Part shown: positions 7,675 through 19,600 of the stretch, one piece after another
Position numbering within the stretch: position 1 is the first letter of the stretch
How the letters are laid out: each line of letters starts with the position of its first letter
From: Pseudomonas sp. dw_612
Lineage (GTDB): Bacteria > Pseudomonadota > Gammaproteobacteria > Pseudomonadales > Pseudomonadaceae
Assembly (NCBI RefSeq): GCF_018449725.1
Contig: NZ_JAAVVC010000029.1
Coordinates: 1 to 64,000, forward strand
Length of the DNA: 64,000 bases
Direction of reading: 5' to 3'
Notes under the pieces: generated by a model
Seen by the model: the letters and a program-made list of their open reading frames with translations, nothing else
What the model was told of the DNA's origin: nothing
Database searches by the model: none
Made by a program: the position numbers and the translations under genes

Positions 7675-10600
7675 GCTCCGGTTTCCTCGGTGTTCATTAC
7701 GCGCTCAAGGGCGCTGCGGTCGAACATGTCGCCCATGGCCACGACAATCTTGCGCGGGCCTTCGAACGGATCACGGGCGTGGGCCACCAGCATGTTGTCG
7801 AGCAGGATGGCGTCGCCTTTTTGCCAGTCGAAACGCACCGCGCACTCTTCGTACAAGTCGCCGATGCGTTGCATCACTTCGTCTTCGATCGGTGTGCCGT
7901 CGCCGTAGAACACGTGGCGCGGCATGCGATCGAGGCCGAACATCGACAGCAGGTCTTCGCGCACATCCGGCTCCAGCCAATAGATGTGATGCAGTTGCAC
8001 CTGGTTGAAGAACGATTTGGCGCCGGTCACCGGGTGACGAATGATCGCCGGGCCCGGGGTGCGGGTTTGCAGTTCGTTGTTGTCGAGCCAGCGCCATTCG
8101 ATGCCACCGGCCCGGCAACGGGCCTCGACTTCGGCGCGGTCTTCGGTCTTGAAGAAGTGCTGCCAGGACACGTCGAGGCTGTCGGTGAAAGTGCGCACGT
8201 ACAGCAGGCCCTTTTCCTCGAACTTGTCCCGCAGGTCCGCCGGCAGTTTTTCGTACATCAACCGGCAATCCACCACCGGCGTCGCACCGCCGACGGGCGC
8301 GGCCTGCTCGCAATAGAACATCTGCTTGCGCGGCCAGCGGTCCTGATGGGAGCTCTCGTTGTGGAACAGGATCATCTTGCGTTCCGGGTACGGCGTGGAG
8401 CGGTAAGTGTTCTTGCCACCCTCCTTCTTCGGCAGATCGCCGTACTGGCCGTAAAGCCCCGGCTGGATCGCTTCGGCAAACGCCTCGAAACCCTGGATGC
8501 CGTCCAGTTCGAAACCACGGAACAGAATCCCGGCGTGCGTCGCGAGTTTCTCTTCGATCAGCGGCCGGTTGTGGTTGATCCACTCGATCAAGTCCAGGTG
8601 CGGCTCGTTCGGTTCCAGCAGCAGCGGGAACGGCTGTGGCGCGGCGATCAGCGATTCGCGGATCGGCGCTGGCCGGGCCTTGGCCGCCGGAGCGGCGCCG
8701 CGCTTGAGGAACTTGCCGAGTTTGTCGGCCTTGGGTCCGGGGACGGCAGGCTTGGCGGCCACCGCTAAATTGTCGACTGGCATGCTGATAGCTCCCAATT
8801 GAATGTCCTGATCAGCGACGATCTGTTCCAACAGGGCTATCCAGGCCTTGACCAGGTGCTGAATGCGCTCGTGTCCGAACAAGGTTGTGGCGAATTGCCA
8901 ATTACCCAGCAATTGCCCTTCTTCATCGTCAACGAACAACGCCATGTCGAATTTAGAATGGGTCTCCAGCGCCGGCAGCGATTCCACGCTCAAACCGCCC
9001 ATGGACTGGGTGCGGCCCGGCAGGTTATTCATCACGAACAACACCTGCACCAGCGGGTTCATGCCCTTGTGGCGTGGCACGTCCGAGGCGTCGACGATCA
9101 TGTCGAACGGCAGGTCCTGATGCTCCATGGCGCTAAGCAAGGCTTCCTGGGTCTGGGCCAGGAATCGGGCGAACGGCGCGGCGCCATCGAACTGCGAACG
9201 CAACGGCAGGACGTTGACGAAGAAGCCGATCAAGCGCTCCAGTTCCGGCTGTTCACGCCCGGCCACGTCGGCACCGACCAGCACATCCGCCGCACCGCTG
9301 ACCTGGTGCAACAACACCTGGAACGACGCCAGCAGCGTGCTGTACAGCGTGACGCCCGCGTCCATCGACACCTTGCGCAACGCCGCGCTGAGTGACGGGG
9401 TGAGCTGGAACTGCACCGCGTCGCCTTCATAGGACGGCGTCAAACCGCGCGGGTTGTCCGCTGGCAATTTCAGTTGCCCGTTGTAGCCGGCCAGGCGTGT
9501 TTTCCAGTACTCGGCCTGACGCGCCAGCACGCCTTGCTGCTCCAGTTCCTGTTGCCACAGCGCGAAGTCGGAATACTGCACGTCCAGTGACGGCAGCGGG
9601 TTCAGGTCACCGGCCTTGGTGCGCTCGTAAATCTGCACCAGTTCGTTGACCAACAGGCCCATCGACCAGCCGTCGGAAATGATGTGGTGCATCGCATAGA
9701 GCATCACGTGCTCGGTCGGTCCCAGGTGCAGGATCCGCCCACGCAACAACGGCGCGTGTTCCATATCAATCGGCGTGCGCGCATTTTCCAGGGCGGCTTG
9801 GGCCACCTGTTCTTCCTGGGCGCTGCGCGACAGACCGGACAGGTCGATCACCGGGAAATCCACCTCGACCTGCTCGGCAATCACCGCAATCGGATCACCT
9901 TCATCGTCCTGGGTGTACGCGGTGCGCAGCACTTCGTGACGACGCACCACCTCGGCGAAACTGCCGATCAGCCGTTCCACCGACAACTCGCCGCGCAAGC
10001 GCAAGGCCATCGGCATGCCATACGCCGCCGTGCCGCCGGACAGTTGCTCGGCGATCCACAAGCGGCGCTGCACCAGCGACAACGGTGCGCTGTGCCGAGT
10101 GCCGTGGGCCTTGAGCACCACACCGTGACCGTTCGGCTCAGGTGTGCCCTGCTGCTGCGCGATCCACGCCGCCAGGTCCTTGAGTCGCGGATGGCTAAAC
10201 AGGTCACGCAGGCTCAAGGTGCAATCCGTGAGTTTGCGCAGGCGCGAGACCGCTTGCGTCGCGAGCAGGGAATGCCCGCCCAGTTCGAAGAAGTGATCGT
10301 CGCGGCCGACCTGATCCAGTTCCAGCACGTCCTGCCAGACCGTGGCGATCTGCTGTTCGAGTGCGCCTTGCGGTGCGACAAAGTCCAACGCCACCAGACT
10401 CACATCGACGCCCGGCAAGGCCTTGCGATCGAGCTTGCCATTCGGGCTCAGGGGCAGGCCTTCGAGGAACAGCACGTGGGCCGGCACCATGTAATCCGGC
10501 AGGCTCGCTTTCAGCCGTGCCTTGATCTCATCGCGTAGCGCCGCCAGCGTGGATGCATCGGCGCTGGCTTGTGCCGGATCGTCGAACACCACGTAGGCCA

Positions 10601-13600
10601 CCAATTGCTGACCGATGGCGCCCGGTTGCGCGACCACCAGGGCCTGACGCACCGCTGGAACCTGCAACAGATGGCTTTCGATTTCACCCAGCTCGATGCG
10701 GAAACCGCGAATCTTCACTTGATGATCGACCCGCCCGACGTACTCGATCACGCCGTCGGCGCGATAGCGCGCGAGGTCGCCGGTACGGTACACGCGGCCA
10801 CCGCCGACTGGATCGAACGGATCAGGAATAAAGCGCTCGGCGGTCAATTCCGGGCGCTGGAAGTAGCCGCGCGCCAGCAGCTCACCGCCAATCACCAGTT
10901 CACCGACTACGCCAACCGGCGCCGGTTGGCCCTGGGTGTCGAGCACATGAATCGCCCGGCCGCCCAACGCCCGGCCAATCGGCATGCTCACCGGCAACGG
11001 GTGGCGGCCGGACACGTAGTCGCTGCAATCGAGCACCGTGGCGCTGACCGTGGCTTCGGTCGGGCCATAGGTGTTCAGCAGGCGCACATGGCCCAGGCCA
11101 GCCTGGCCCCAAGTGGCGACCCCTTCCGGCGGCATGGCTTCGCCACCGACGATCATCTGGCGCAGCACGCCATAGTCGCGATGACCCGCCGCTGCGAGGT
11201 CCTTGGCCAACATGTTCCAGTAGGCGGTGGTCAAGTCGCTGATGCTGAACTGCTTGTCGAGCAATTCGCGATACCAGGTTTCGCTGTCCCAGATGTCCTG
11301 ACCGCGCAGCACCACCGAAGCGCCACAAATCAGCGCCGGGTAAAGCTGTTCAACAAAGGCATCAAAGTTGAACGTGGCGAATTGCAGGGAACGGTCCTGC
11401 GGCCTGAGGCCAAGCACGTCCAAAGCGACTTGGGTGTGACGGGTCAGCGCCGATTGCGTGATGCCGACGCCTTTCGGGCGCCCGGTGGAACCCGAGGTGA
11501 ACATCACATACGCGAGGTTTTGCGGGCCGCTGCGCTCGGGCAGATTGTTGGTATCGGCGGGATAAACCAGTTGATCCAGGCTCAGGACGCTCACGCCCGC
11601 CGCCGTTGGCAACGTCGCCGCGAGGTGGCTTTGGGTCAACAGCACACGCAGGCCACTGTCCTCGATCATCGCGCCGAGACGCTCGGCCGGGTATTCCGGG
11701 TCAAGCGGCACATAGGCGCCGCCAGCCTTGAGCACCGCCAACAAGCTGATGATCATCTGCGTCGAGCGCTCGACCGCGATGCCCACCAGCACTTCCGGGC
11801 CGACACCGTGTTGCAGCAGCACGCGCGCCAATTGGTTGGCTTGGGCATTCAGTTGCGCATAGCTCAGGCGTTGCTCGTCGAAAATCAGCGCCAAGGCGTC
11901 CGGCGTGCGTTCAGCTTGCAGCTCAAATAAACGCTGCACGCCCAGACCATCGGCCGGCAGCGCCAGCGGCTCGCGCACCGCGTTCGGGACCAGCGTCAGG
12001 TCGCCCACGCGACTGGCGGCCGGTGCCTCGACCATCTGCAACAGCAAGTGCGCGAGGTGCCCGGCCAGTTGCTCAATCGCCGCCTCATCGAACTGCTGAC
12101 GGTCGAAACTCAGCTGGAACGACAACTCGGCGCCGAGGTTGACCGCCAGGGTCAATGGGTAGTTGGTTTGTTCGAAGTTGCCCACTTCACCGAAGCGCAG
12201 ATCTTGCGGTGCGCCCTGTTGCAAGGCTTCGGAGATCGGGTAGTTCTCGAACACCAGGATATTGTCGAACAGGGCTTCACCACCCTGCCCGGCCCAACGC
12301 TGGATGTCGAACAACGCGGTGTGTTCCTGCTCACGCAACGCCAGGTTCTGCGCCTGCACCTGTTGCAACCACTGCGCCAGCGGCTGTTCGGCACGCGGGC
12401 TGGCGACCACCGGCAAGGTGTTGATGAACAGACCGATTTGTTGCTCGACCCCGGCCAGTTGCGCCGGACGCCCGGACACCGTGGCGCCGAAGCAGACCGT
12501 GTCCAGCCCGGTGTAGCGTTGCAACAACAGCAGCCAGGCCGCTTGCACCATCGTGTTGAGGGTGACTTTCTGTTCCCGGGCAAAGGTATTGAGCCCGGCG
12601 GTCTGCGCCAGGTCCAGAGTCAGGAAGTGTTCGCCCTGGGCGGTGTTGGCCGCTTCGCTGCCGGTCCACACCAGTGCCTTGGCCAACCGGGTTGGCTCGT
12701 CGAACGCGACCAATTGGCCTTTCCAGAAGCCTTCGGTGACCTGCACATCCTGCTGGGTCAGCCATTCGATGTAATCGCGATAGCGCCCCGCCGTGTTCGC
12801 CGGCGCCTGACCGCTGTAGCGTTGCAGCACTTCACCGAGCAGCTGCGAATTGCTCCAGCCGTCCATCAGGATGTGATGGCTGGTGTAGATCAGGTGATAA
12901 CGCGCGGTGTCGAGACGCACCACGGTCAGGTTCAGCAACGGCGCGGCCGCAAGGTCGAAACCCTGCTGGCGCTGCGTGGCCGCCAATTCGCTGAGCGCCA
13001 GGGCCACATCGCTGTGGGCGCGCCAGTCGTGCAAGGTGAACGGCACGGCCAATTGTTTGTGAATCACCTGCAACGGACGCTTGAACTCACCGTCCCAGAC
13101 AAAACTGCTGCGCAGCACATCGTGGGCGTCCACCGCCGCTTGCCAGGCCCCGTGGAAACGCTCGACATCCAGGCCTTCGACATCCACGCACATCTGGTTG
13201 ATGTAGTCGCCGGCCTGTTGCTCGTAGAGGGTGTGGAACAGCATGCCCTGCTGCATCGGCGACAACGGATAGATGTCGGCAATTTGCTGCGGTGCGACTG
13301 GCACGCTGTCGAGTTGCGCCTGGGTCAGGCCGGCCAACGGGAAGTCCGACGGCGTCAGGCCCTGCACGCCCGGGGTCACGCAGTGGGCGATCAGCGCCGC
13401 CAGTTCCTCGGCGTACTCCTCGGCCAGACGTTCAATAGTGGCCGTGTCGAAACGTTCACGGCTGAAACTCCACCCGACGCTCAACTCGCCGCCATACACC
13501 TGACCATTGAGGGTCAGCCAGTTGCCCATCGGCGCTTCAAGGCTTTGATCGAGCCCGGCGTTGTCTTGGGCCGGGGTGAACAGCGCCGCGTCATCGCCTT

Positions 13601-16600
13601 CGAAACTGCCATCGAACTGGCCGAGGTAGTTGAAGGTGATGCGTGGGTTCGGCAGTGCGCGCAAGGATAGCTGCGCCTGCTCATCACCGAGGTGACGCAG
13701 GGCGCCGAAGCCGATGCCCTTGTTCGGGATCGAGCGCAGTTGTTCTTTGATTTGCTTGATCGCTGCGCCGGGTTCACTGGCCGGGGTCAGGCGCACCGGG
13801 AACAGGCTGGTGAACCAACCCACGGTGCGGGTCAGGTCTACGCCGTCGAACAATTCTTCGCGACCATGGCCTTCGAGCTGGATCAGCGTCGAGGGCTGGC
13901 CGGTCCAGCGCCCGATCACTCGTGCCAGCGCGCTCAGCAACAGGTCATTGACCTGAGTGCGATACGCCGCCGGGGCTTCTTGCAGCAATTGCCGGGTCAG
14001 GCTTTGATTCAGACGGGTCTGGACGTTTACGCGCAAATGATTCTGCTGGCCGGCATCGGCGCGCAGGCACGGCAAATCGGTGTTCACATCGCTGAGGCAG
14101 GCTTGCCAGTAAGCCAGTTCCTGTTGCAACGCCGGGCTGTTGGCGTAGCGCTGCAACTGTTCGCTCCAGTCCTTGAAGGCACTGGTCTTGGCCGGCAGCT
14201 TCAGGGCCTGGCCGTCGAGCAATTGCTGATAAGCGTTTTGCAGGTCTTCCAGCAGAATCCGCCACGACACGCCGTCCACTGCCAGGTGATGGATCACCAG
14301 CAACAGACGCTGACTGCCATCGGCCAAGGTCGCCAGCACCGCACGCAACAAAGGACCTTGTTGCAGATCGAGGCTGCGCTGGGCGCGGTTGCCCAAGGCT
14401 TCGAGTGCTGCGGCATCGGCAACCGCTTCCTGCCAAAGCAATGGCTGTTGCAGTTGTTCAATCGACTGATGCTCTGCCGCCCAACCATCGTTGTGTTGGG
14501 TGAAACTCAGGCGCAACGCATCGTGATGCGCCACCAACCCACGCAGGACCTGCTCGATTTTTTCCGCGTCGAGCGCCACTCGCGGCTTGAGCAACACCGA
14601 CTGGTTCCAGTGATGACGCTCCGGGATTTCATCGTCGAAGAACTGCTGCTGGATCGGCAACAGCAACGCCGCGCCGCTGACCGCTTGTTGATCGATGCCG
14701 GACTCGCCGTCACCGACCTGGGCCACCAGCGCCAGACGCTGCACGGTCTGGTGCTGAAACAGGTCTTTGGGGCTCAGGCGAATCCCCAGTTGACGGGCGC
14801 GGCTGACCACCTGGATCGAGATGATCGAATCGCCGCCGAGTTCGAAGAAGTTGTCGTTGAGCCCGACTTGCGGCAGCTTCAACACGTCTTGCCAGATCGC
14901 GGCGATGCGCTGTTCCAGCTCGCTTTGCGGGGCTTGATAAGCCTGCTGCGCCTGACTCGCGTCCGGGGACGGCAAGGCGTTGCGGTTGAGTTTGCCGTTG
15001 CCGGTCAAGGGCAATTGCGCCAGCAGCAACAGGTGCGCCGGGATCATGTGATCCGGCAGGTTTTCCTTGAGCGCGGCGCGCACGCTGTCGCGCCACTGGC
15101 CTTGTTCGGTCGGGTCGGCGCCGAGCAATGCAGCGTCGGCCGGCACCAGCCAGGCAACCAATTGCTGGCCACTGAGGCCCGGTTGCGCCAGCACCACTGC
15201 TTGGCTGATGGCGGCCTGTTCCAGCAGTTGCGCTTCGACTTCGCCGAGTTCGATGCGGAAGCCGCGAATCTTCACTTGATGGTCGATGCGCCCGATGTAC
15301 TCGATCACGCCGTCGGCGCGATAGCGCGCCAGGTCGCCGGTGCGGTACAAGCGGCCACCGTCAGCGGCGAACGGGTCCGGGATAAAGCGCAGGCACGTCA
15401 GGTCGGCGCGGTTCAGATAACCCCGGGCCAGACCGGCGCGACCGACGTACAACTCGCCGATGCAACCTTTGGCGACCGGGTTCAGATCACCGTCGAGCAA
15501 GTACCAGGACAGGTCCGGGATCGGCTCACCAATCGGGCTGCTCGCGTCACGTTGCAGGTCGGCCATCGTCAATGGGCGGTAGGTCACGTGGACCGTGGTT
15601 TCGGTGATGCCGTACATGTTGATCAGTCGGGGAGCCTGGTCGCCAAAGCGCTCGAACCACGGGCGCAGGCTCTTGACCTCCAGTGCCTCACCACCGAACA
15701 CCACGTAACGCAGAGACGGTTGCAGCGCGGCATGTTCCGGCGCGCAAGCCACTTGCATCAACTGCTTGAACGCCGACGGCGTCTGGTTGAGCACTGTGAT
15801 GCGCTCACGGCACAGCAACGCGTAGAAATCTTCCGGCGAACGGCTGACCTCGTACGGCACCACCACCAGTTTGCCGCCGTACAGCAGCGCGCCGAAAATC
15901 TCCCAGACCGAGAAGTCGAAGGCGTAGGAGTGGAACAAACTCCACACGTCCTGCGGGCCGAAGCTGAACCAGTCCTGGGTCGCTTCGAACAGGCGCAATA
16001 CGTTGTGATGGGCGAGCAAAGTGCCCTTCGGCTGGCCGGTGGAACCGGAGGTGTAGATCACGTACGCCAGGTTGTCCGGGCTCATGACTACCTGCGGATT
16101 GGCATCGCTGTAGCCTTCGAGGCCGTCGCGCTCCTGGTCCAGCATCAGGCTGCGCACCGAGTCCGGCACCGGCAGGCGACCGAACAGATGGCTTTGGGTC
16201 AACAGCAAGCGAATGCCGCTGTCGTTGATCATGTAGGCCAGGCGCTCTTCGGGATACGTCGGGTCCAGCGGCACATAAGCGCCGCCGGCCTTGAGGATCG
16301 CCAGCAGGCCGACCAGCATGTCCAGGCTGCGCTCGACCGCCAGGCCGACGCGCACGTCTGGCCCGACGCCGCTTTCAATCAGCTTGTGCGCCAGCGGGTT
16401 GGCCCGCGCATTCAGTTCGGCATAGCTCAGGCTTTGCTCGCCACAGGTCACGGCAATCGCTTCAGGAGCACGCAAGGCCTGGGCTTCGATCAGCTCGTGC
16501 AGGCAACGTTGGCTTGGGAAATCCGCCACGGTCGGGTTCCACTGCAACAGCGTGGCCTCGCGTTCGGCGCTGTCCTGCAACGGCAACTCGGCGATGCGCT

Positions 16601-19600
16601 GGCCGCAATCGGCGACGATGGCGTTCAGCAGATTCGTCCAATGTTGCGCCATTCGCGCCATGGTTTCGGCGTCGAACAGGTCGGTGGCGTAGGTCAGTTC
16701 GGCCCAGACATTGTCGACGGATTCGAAGGTGTCGAGGGTCAGGTCGAACTTGGCCGTATGCGAGACCCAGGTCAGCCCTTCGATCTCGATCTGCGGCAGA
16801 CGCGCCGCGCCCCGCGCTTCACGGGCCTGACTCTGGTGGTTGTGCATCACCTGAAACAACGGACTGTGGCTGAGGCTGCGTTCCGGTTGCAGGGCATCGA
16901 CCAGTTGTTCGAACGGCAAGTCCTGATGGGCCTGGGCGCCGAGCACGGTGTTTTTGACCTGTTGCAGCAAACCACGGAAGGTCTGCTGACTGTCGATCTC
17001 GGCCTTCAACACTTGGGTGTTGACGAAGAACCCGATCAAGCCTTCGGTTTCGAGGCGGTTGCGGTTGGCCACCGGCACGCCGACGCGAATGTCGGCCTGG
17101 CCGCTGTAGCGGTGCAACAAGGTCTGGAACGAGGCCAGCAACAGGGCAAACAGGGTGACGTTTTCCTGCTGTGCCACACGCTTCAGGGCAGCGGCCAGTT
17201 CCGCGTTCAGCGGAATGTCCTGGCGTGCGCCGCGATAGCTTTGCTCGGCTGGACGCGGACGGTCCGCCGGCAACTCCAGCAACGGCTGATCGCCGCCCAG
17301 CTGCGCGGTCCAGTAACCCAGTTGGCGCTCCCGCTCACCGGCCTCCATCCACTGCCGTTGCCACACCGCATAGTCGGCGTATTGCACCGCCAGCGCCGGC
17401 AATTGACGCGGCTGCCCCACGCTGTAACCGGCGTAGAGTTCGATCAGCTCATCGACCATGACCTGCATCGACCAGCCATCGGAGACGATGTGGTGCAGGG
17501 TCAGGACCAGGACGTGATCGTCGGCGGCCAGCTTCAGCAACTTGACCCGCAGCAGCGGACCTTGTTGCAGGTCGAACAGCGCCAGGGTTTCTTCGGCCAC
17601 CAGTGCCTTGAGGCGTTCGTCGTCGAGTCCACCATCGAGTGTTTGCACCGTGAGGGCCAGGGACGACGACGCGTCGATCTGCTGCCAGGTCTGTTCGTTT
17701 TGTTGAATGAAGCGAGTGCGCAGGGATTCGTGGCGGGTGATCAGCGTATCAAAGCTGTTCTGCAACGCCGCCAGGTCCAGGCTGCCGCGCAGGCGCAACG
17801 CCGCCGGCACATGGTAGGCGCTGCTGGTCGGCTCCAGTTGCCAGAGGAACCACTGGCGTTCCTGGGCATAGGACAACGCCATCGGTTGCTGACGTGGCAG
17901 CGCAACCATGGCGGGCTCGGCGTGGGCCGGCTCGACGCCGAGCGCCGCGACAAAGTTCTGCAAGGTGCTGTGCTCGAACAATGTGCGCAACGGCACCTGA
18001 ACATTCAAAGCCTGACGCACCCGCGAGATCACTTGGGTGACCAGCAGCGAGTGGCCGCCGAGTTCGAAGAAGTTGTCGCTCAGACCAACTTGCTCAAGCT
18101 TGAGCACCGCTTGCCAGATCTCGGCCACCTTATGTTGCGTGGCGGTCTGCGGCGCGATGTATGTCGATTGCAACAGGCTGGCGTCCGGCGAAGGCAATGC
18201 CTTGCGGTCAACCTTGCCGTTCGGGGTCAGGGGCAATTGCGCGAGGAACAACAGGTGCGCGGGCACCATGTATTCCGGCAATTCGGCCTTGAGGCTGGCC
18301 TTGAGTTCGGCGCGCAACGCGGCTTCATCCTCGACAGCTGTCGCCGCGACCACATAGCCCACGAGTTGTGGACCGGTCGGGCCGTCCTGCGCCACCACCA
18401 CGGTTTCACGCACGCTGTCGAGGGCCAGCAGCCGCGCTTCGATCTCGCCGAGTTCGATGCGAAAGCCACGGATTTTCACTTGATGGTCGATGCGGCCGAT
18501 GTACTCGATCACGCCCTCGGCGCGATAACGGGTCAGGTCGCCAGTGCGGTACAAGCGTTCGCCGCTGGACGAAAACGGGTCCGGCACGAAGCGTTCGGCG
18601 GTCAGCGATGGACGCTCGAAATAACCGCGCGCCAGGCCGTCGCCGCCGATCAGCAGTTCGCCCGGCGCACCGATCGGGTTGAGTTCCAGGTCGCTGCCGA
18701 GGATGTACAGCGCTGTGTTGTCGATTGGCTTGCCGAGGTACGGCCGAGGGTTCTCGCCGGTCAATGGATGCAGCGCCGACCAGATCGTGGTCTCGGTCGG
18801 GCCGTAGAGGTTCCAGACCTTCGGCGACAGCGCGAGCATGCGTTCGGCCAGTTCCTGCGGCAGTGCTTCACCGCCACACAGGAAGGTGCGACCAGCCAGA
18901 ATCGATGCCTGCTCGTGGTCGAGCAGCATGCGCCAGGTCGAGGGCGTGGCTTGCAACACGCTTACGCCGTGACGCTCGATCAGTTCGAGTACGGCGTGCG
19001 GATCTTGATGCACGTCTTTTCCGGTCAGCACCACACGGGCGCCGGCCAGTAATGGACCGTAGATTTCCAGGCCGAAAATATCGAACGAAAACGTGGTCAG
19101 CGACAGCATGCGGTCCTGGGGATTCAGGCCCGGTTGATTGACCATGCTTTCGACGAAATTGCACAGTGCGGCGTGGCGCACCATCACGCCTTTCGGTTTA
19201 CCGGTGGAGCCGGAGGTGTAAATCACATACGCCAGATGTTCGCCGCTCAGCGCCACTGTTGGGCACGTCTGCGGATACGCCGCCAGCCATTCGCGCGGCT
19301 GATCAAGCAGCAAGGTGTTGAGCCCGGCCGGAATCGGCAATTGCGCTTGCAGATGCGACTGGGTCAACAGCAGTTCAAGACCACTGTCTTCGATCATGTA
19401 GGCCAGGCGATCCTCGGGATACGCCGGGTCCAGCGGCACGTAAGCGCCGCCGGCCTTGAGGATTGCCAGCAGGCCGACAATCATTTCCACGCTGCGCTCG
19501 ACGGCAATCCCCACCAGTCGATCCGGGCCGACACCCGCTTCGATCAGTTTGTGCGCGAGCTGATTGGCGCGGGCGTCCAGTTGCCCGTAGGTCAAACAAT

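Noticed and set aside
13692..19052. Plus-strand open frame of 1786 codons, and similar long frames at 21335-27166 and 27203-30169
   Set aside because: They lie antisense to NRPS genes whose domains and motifs are unmistakable. High GC at third positions removes stop codons from the opposite strand; the translations show no domain and are low-complexity in V, G, Q and H.
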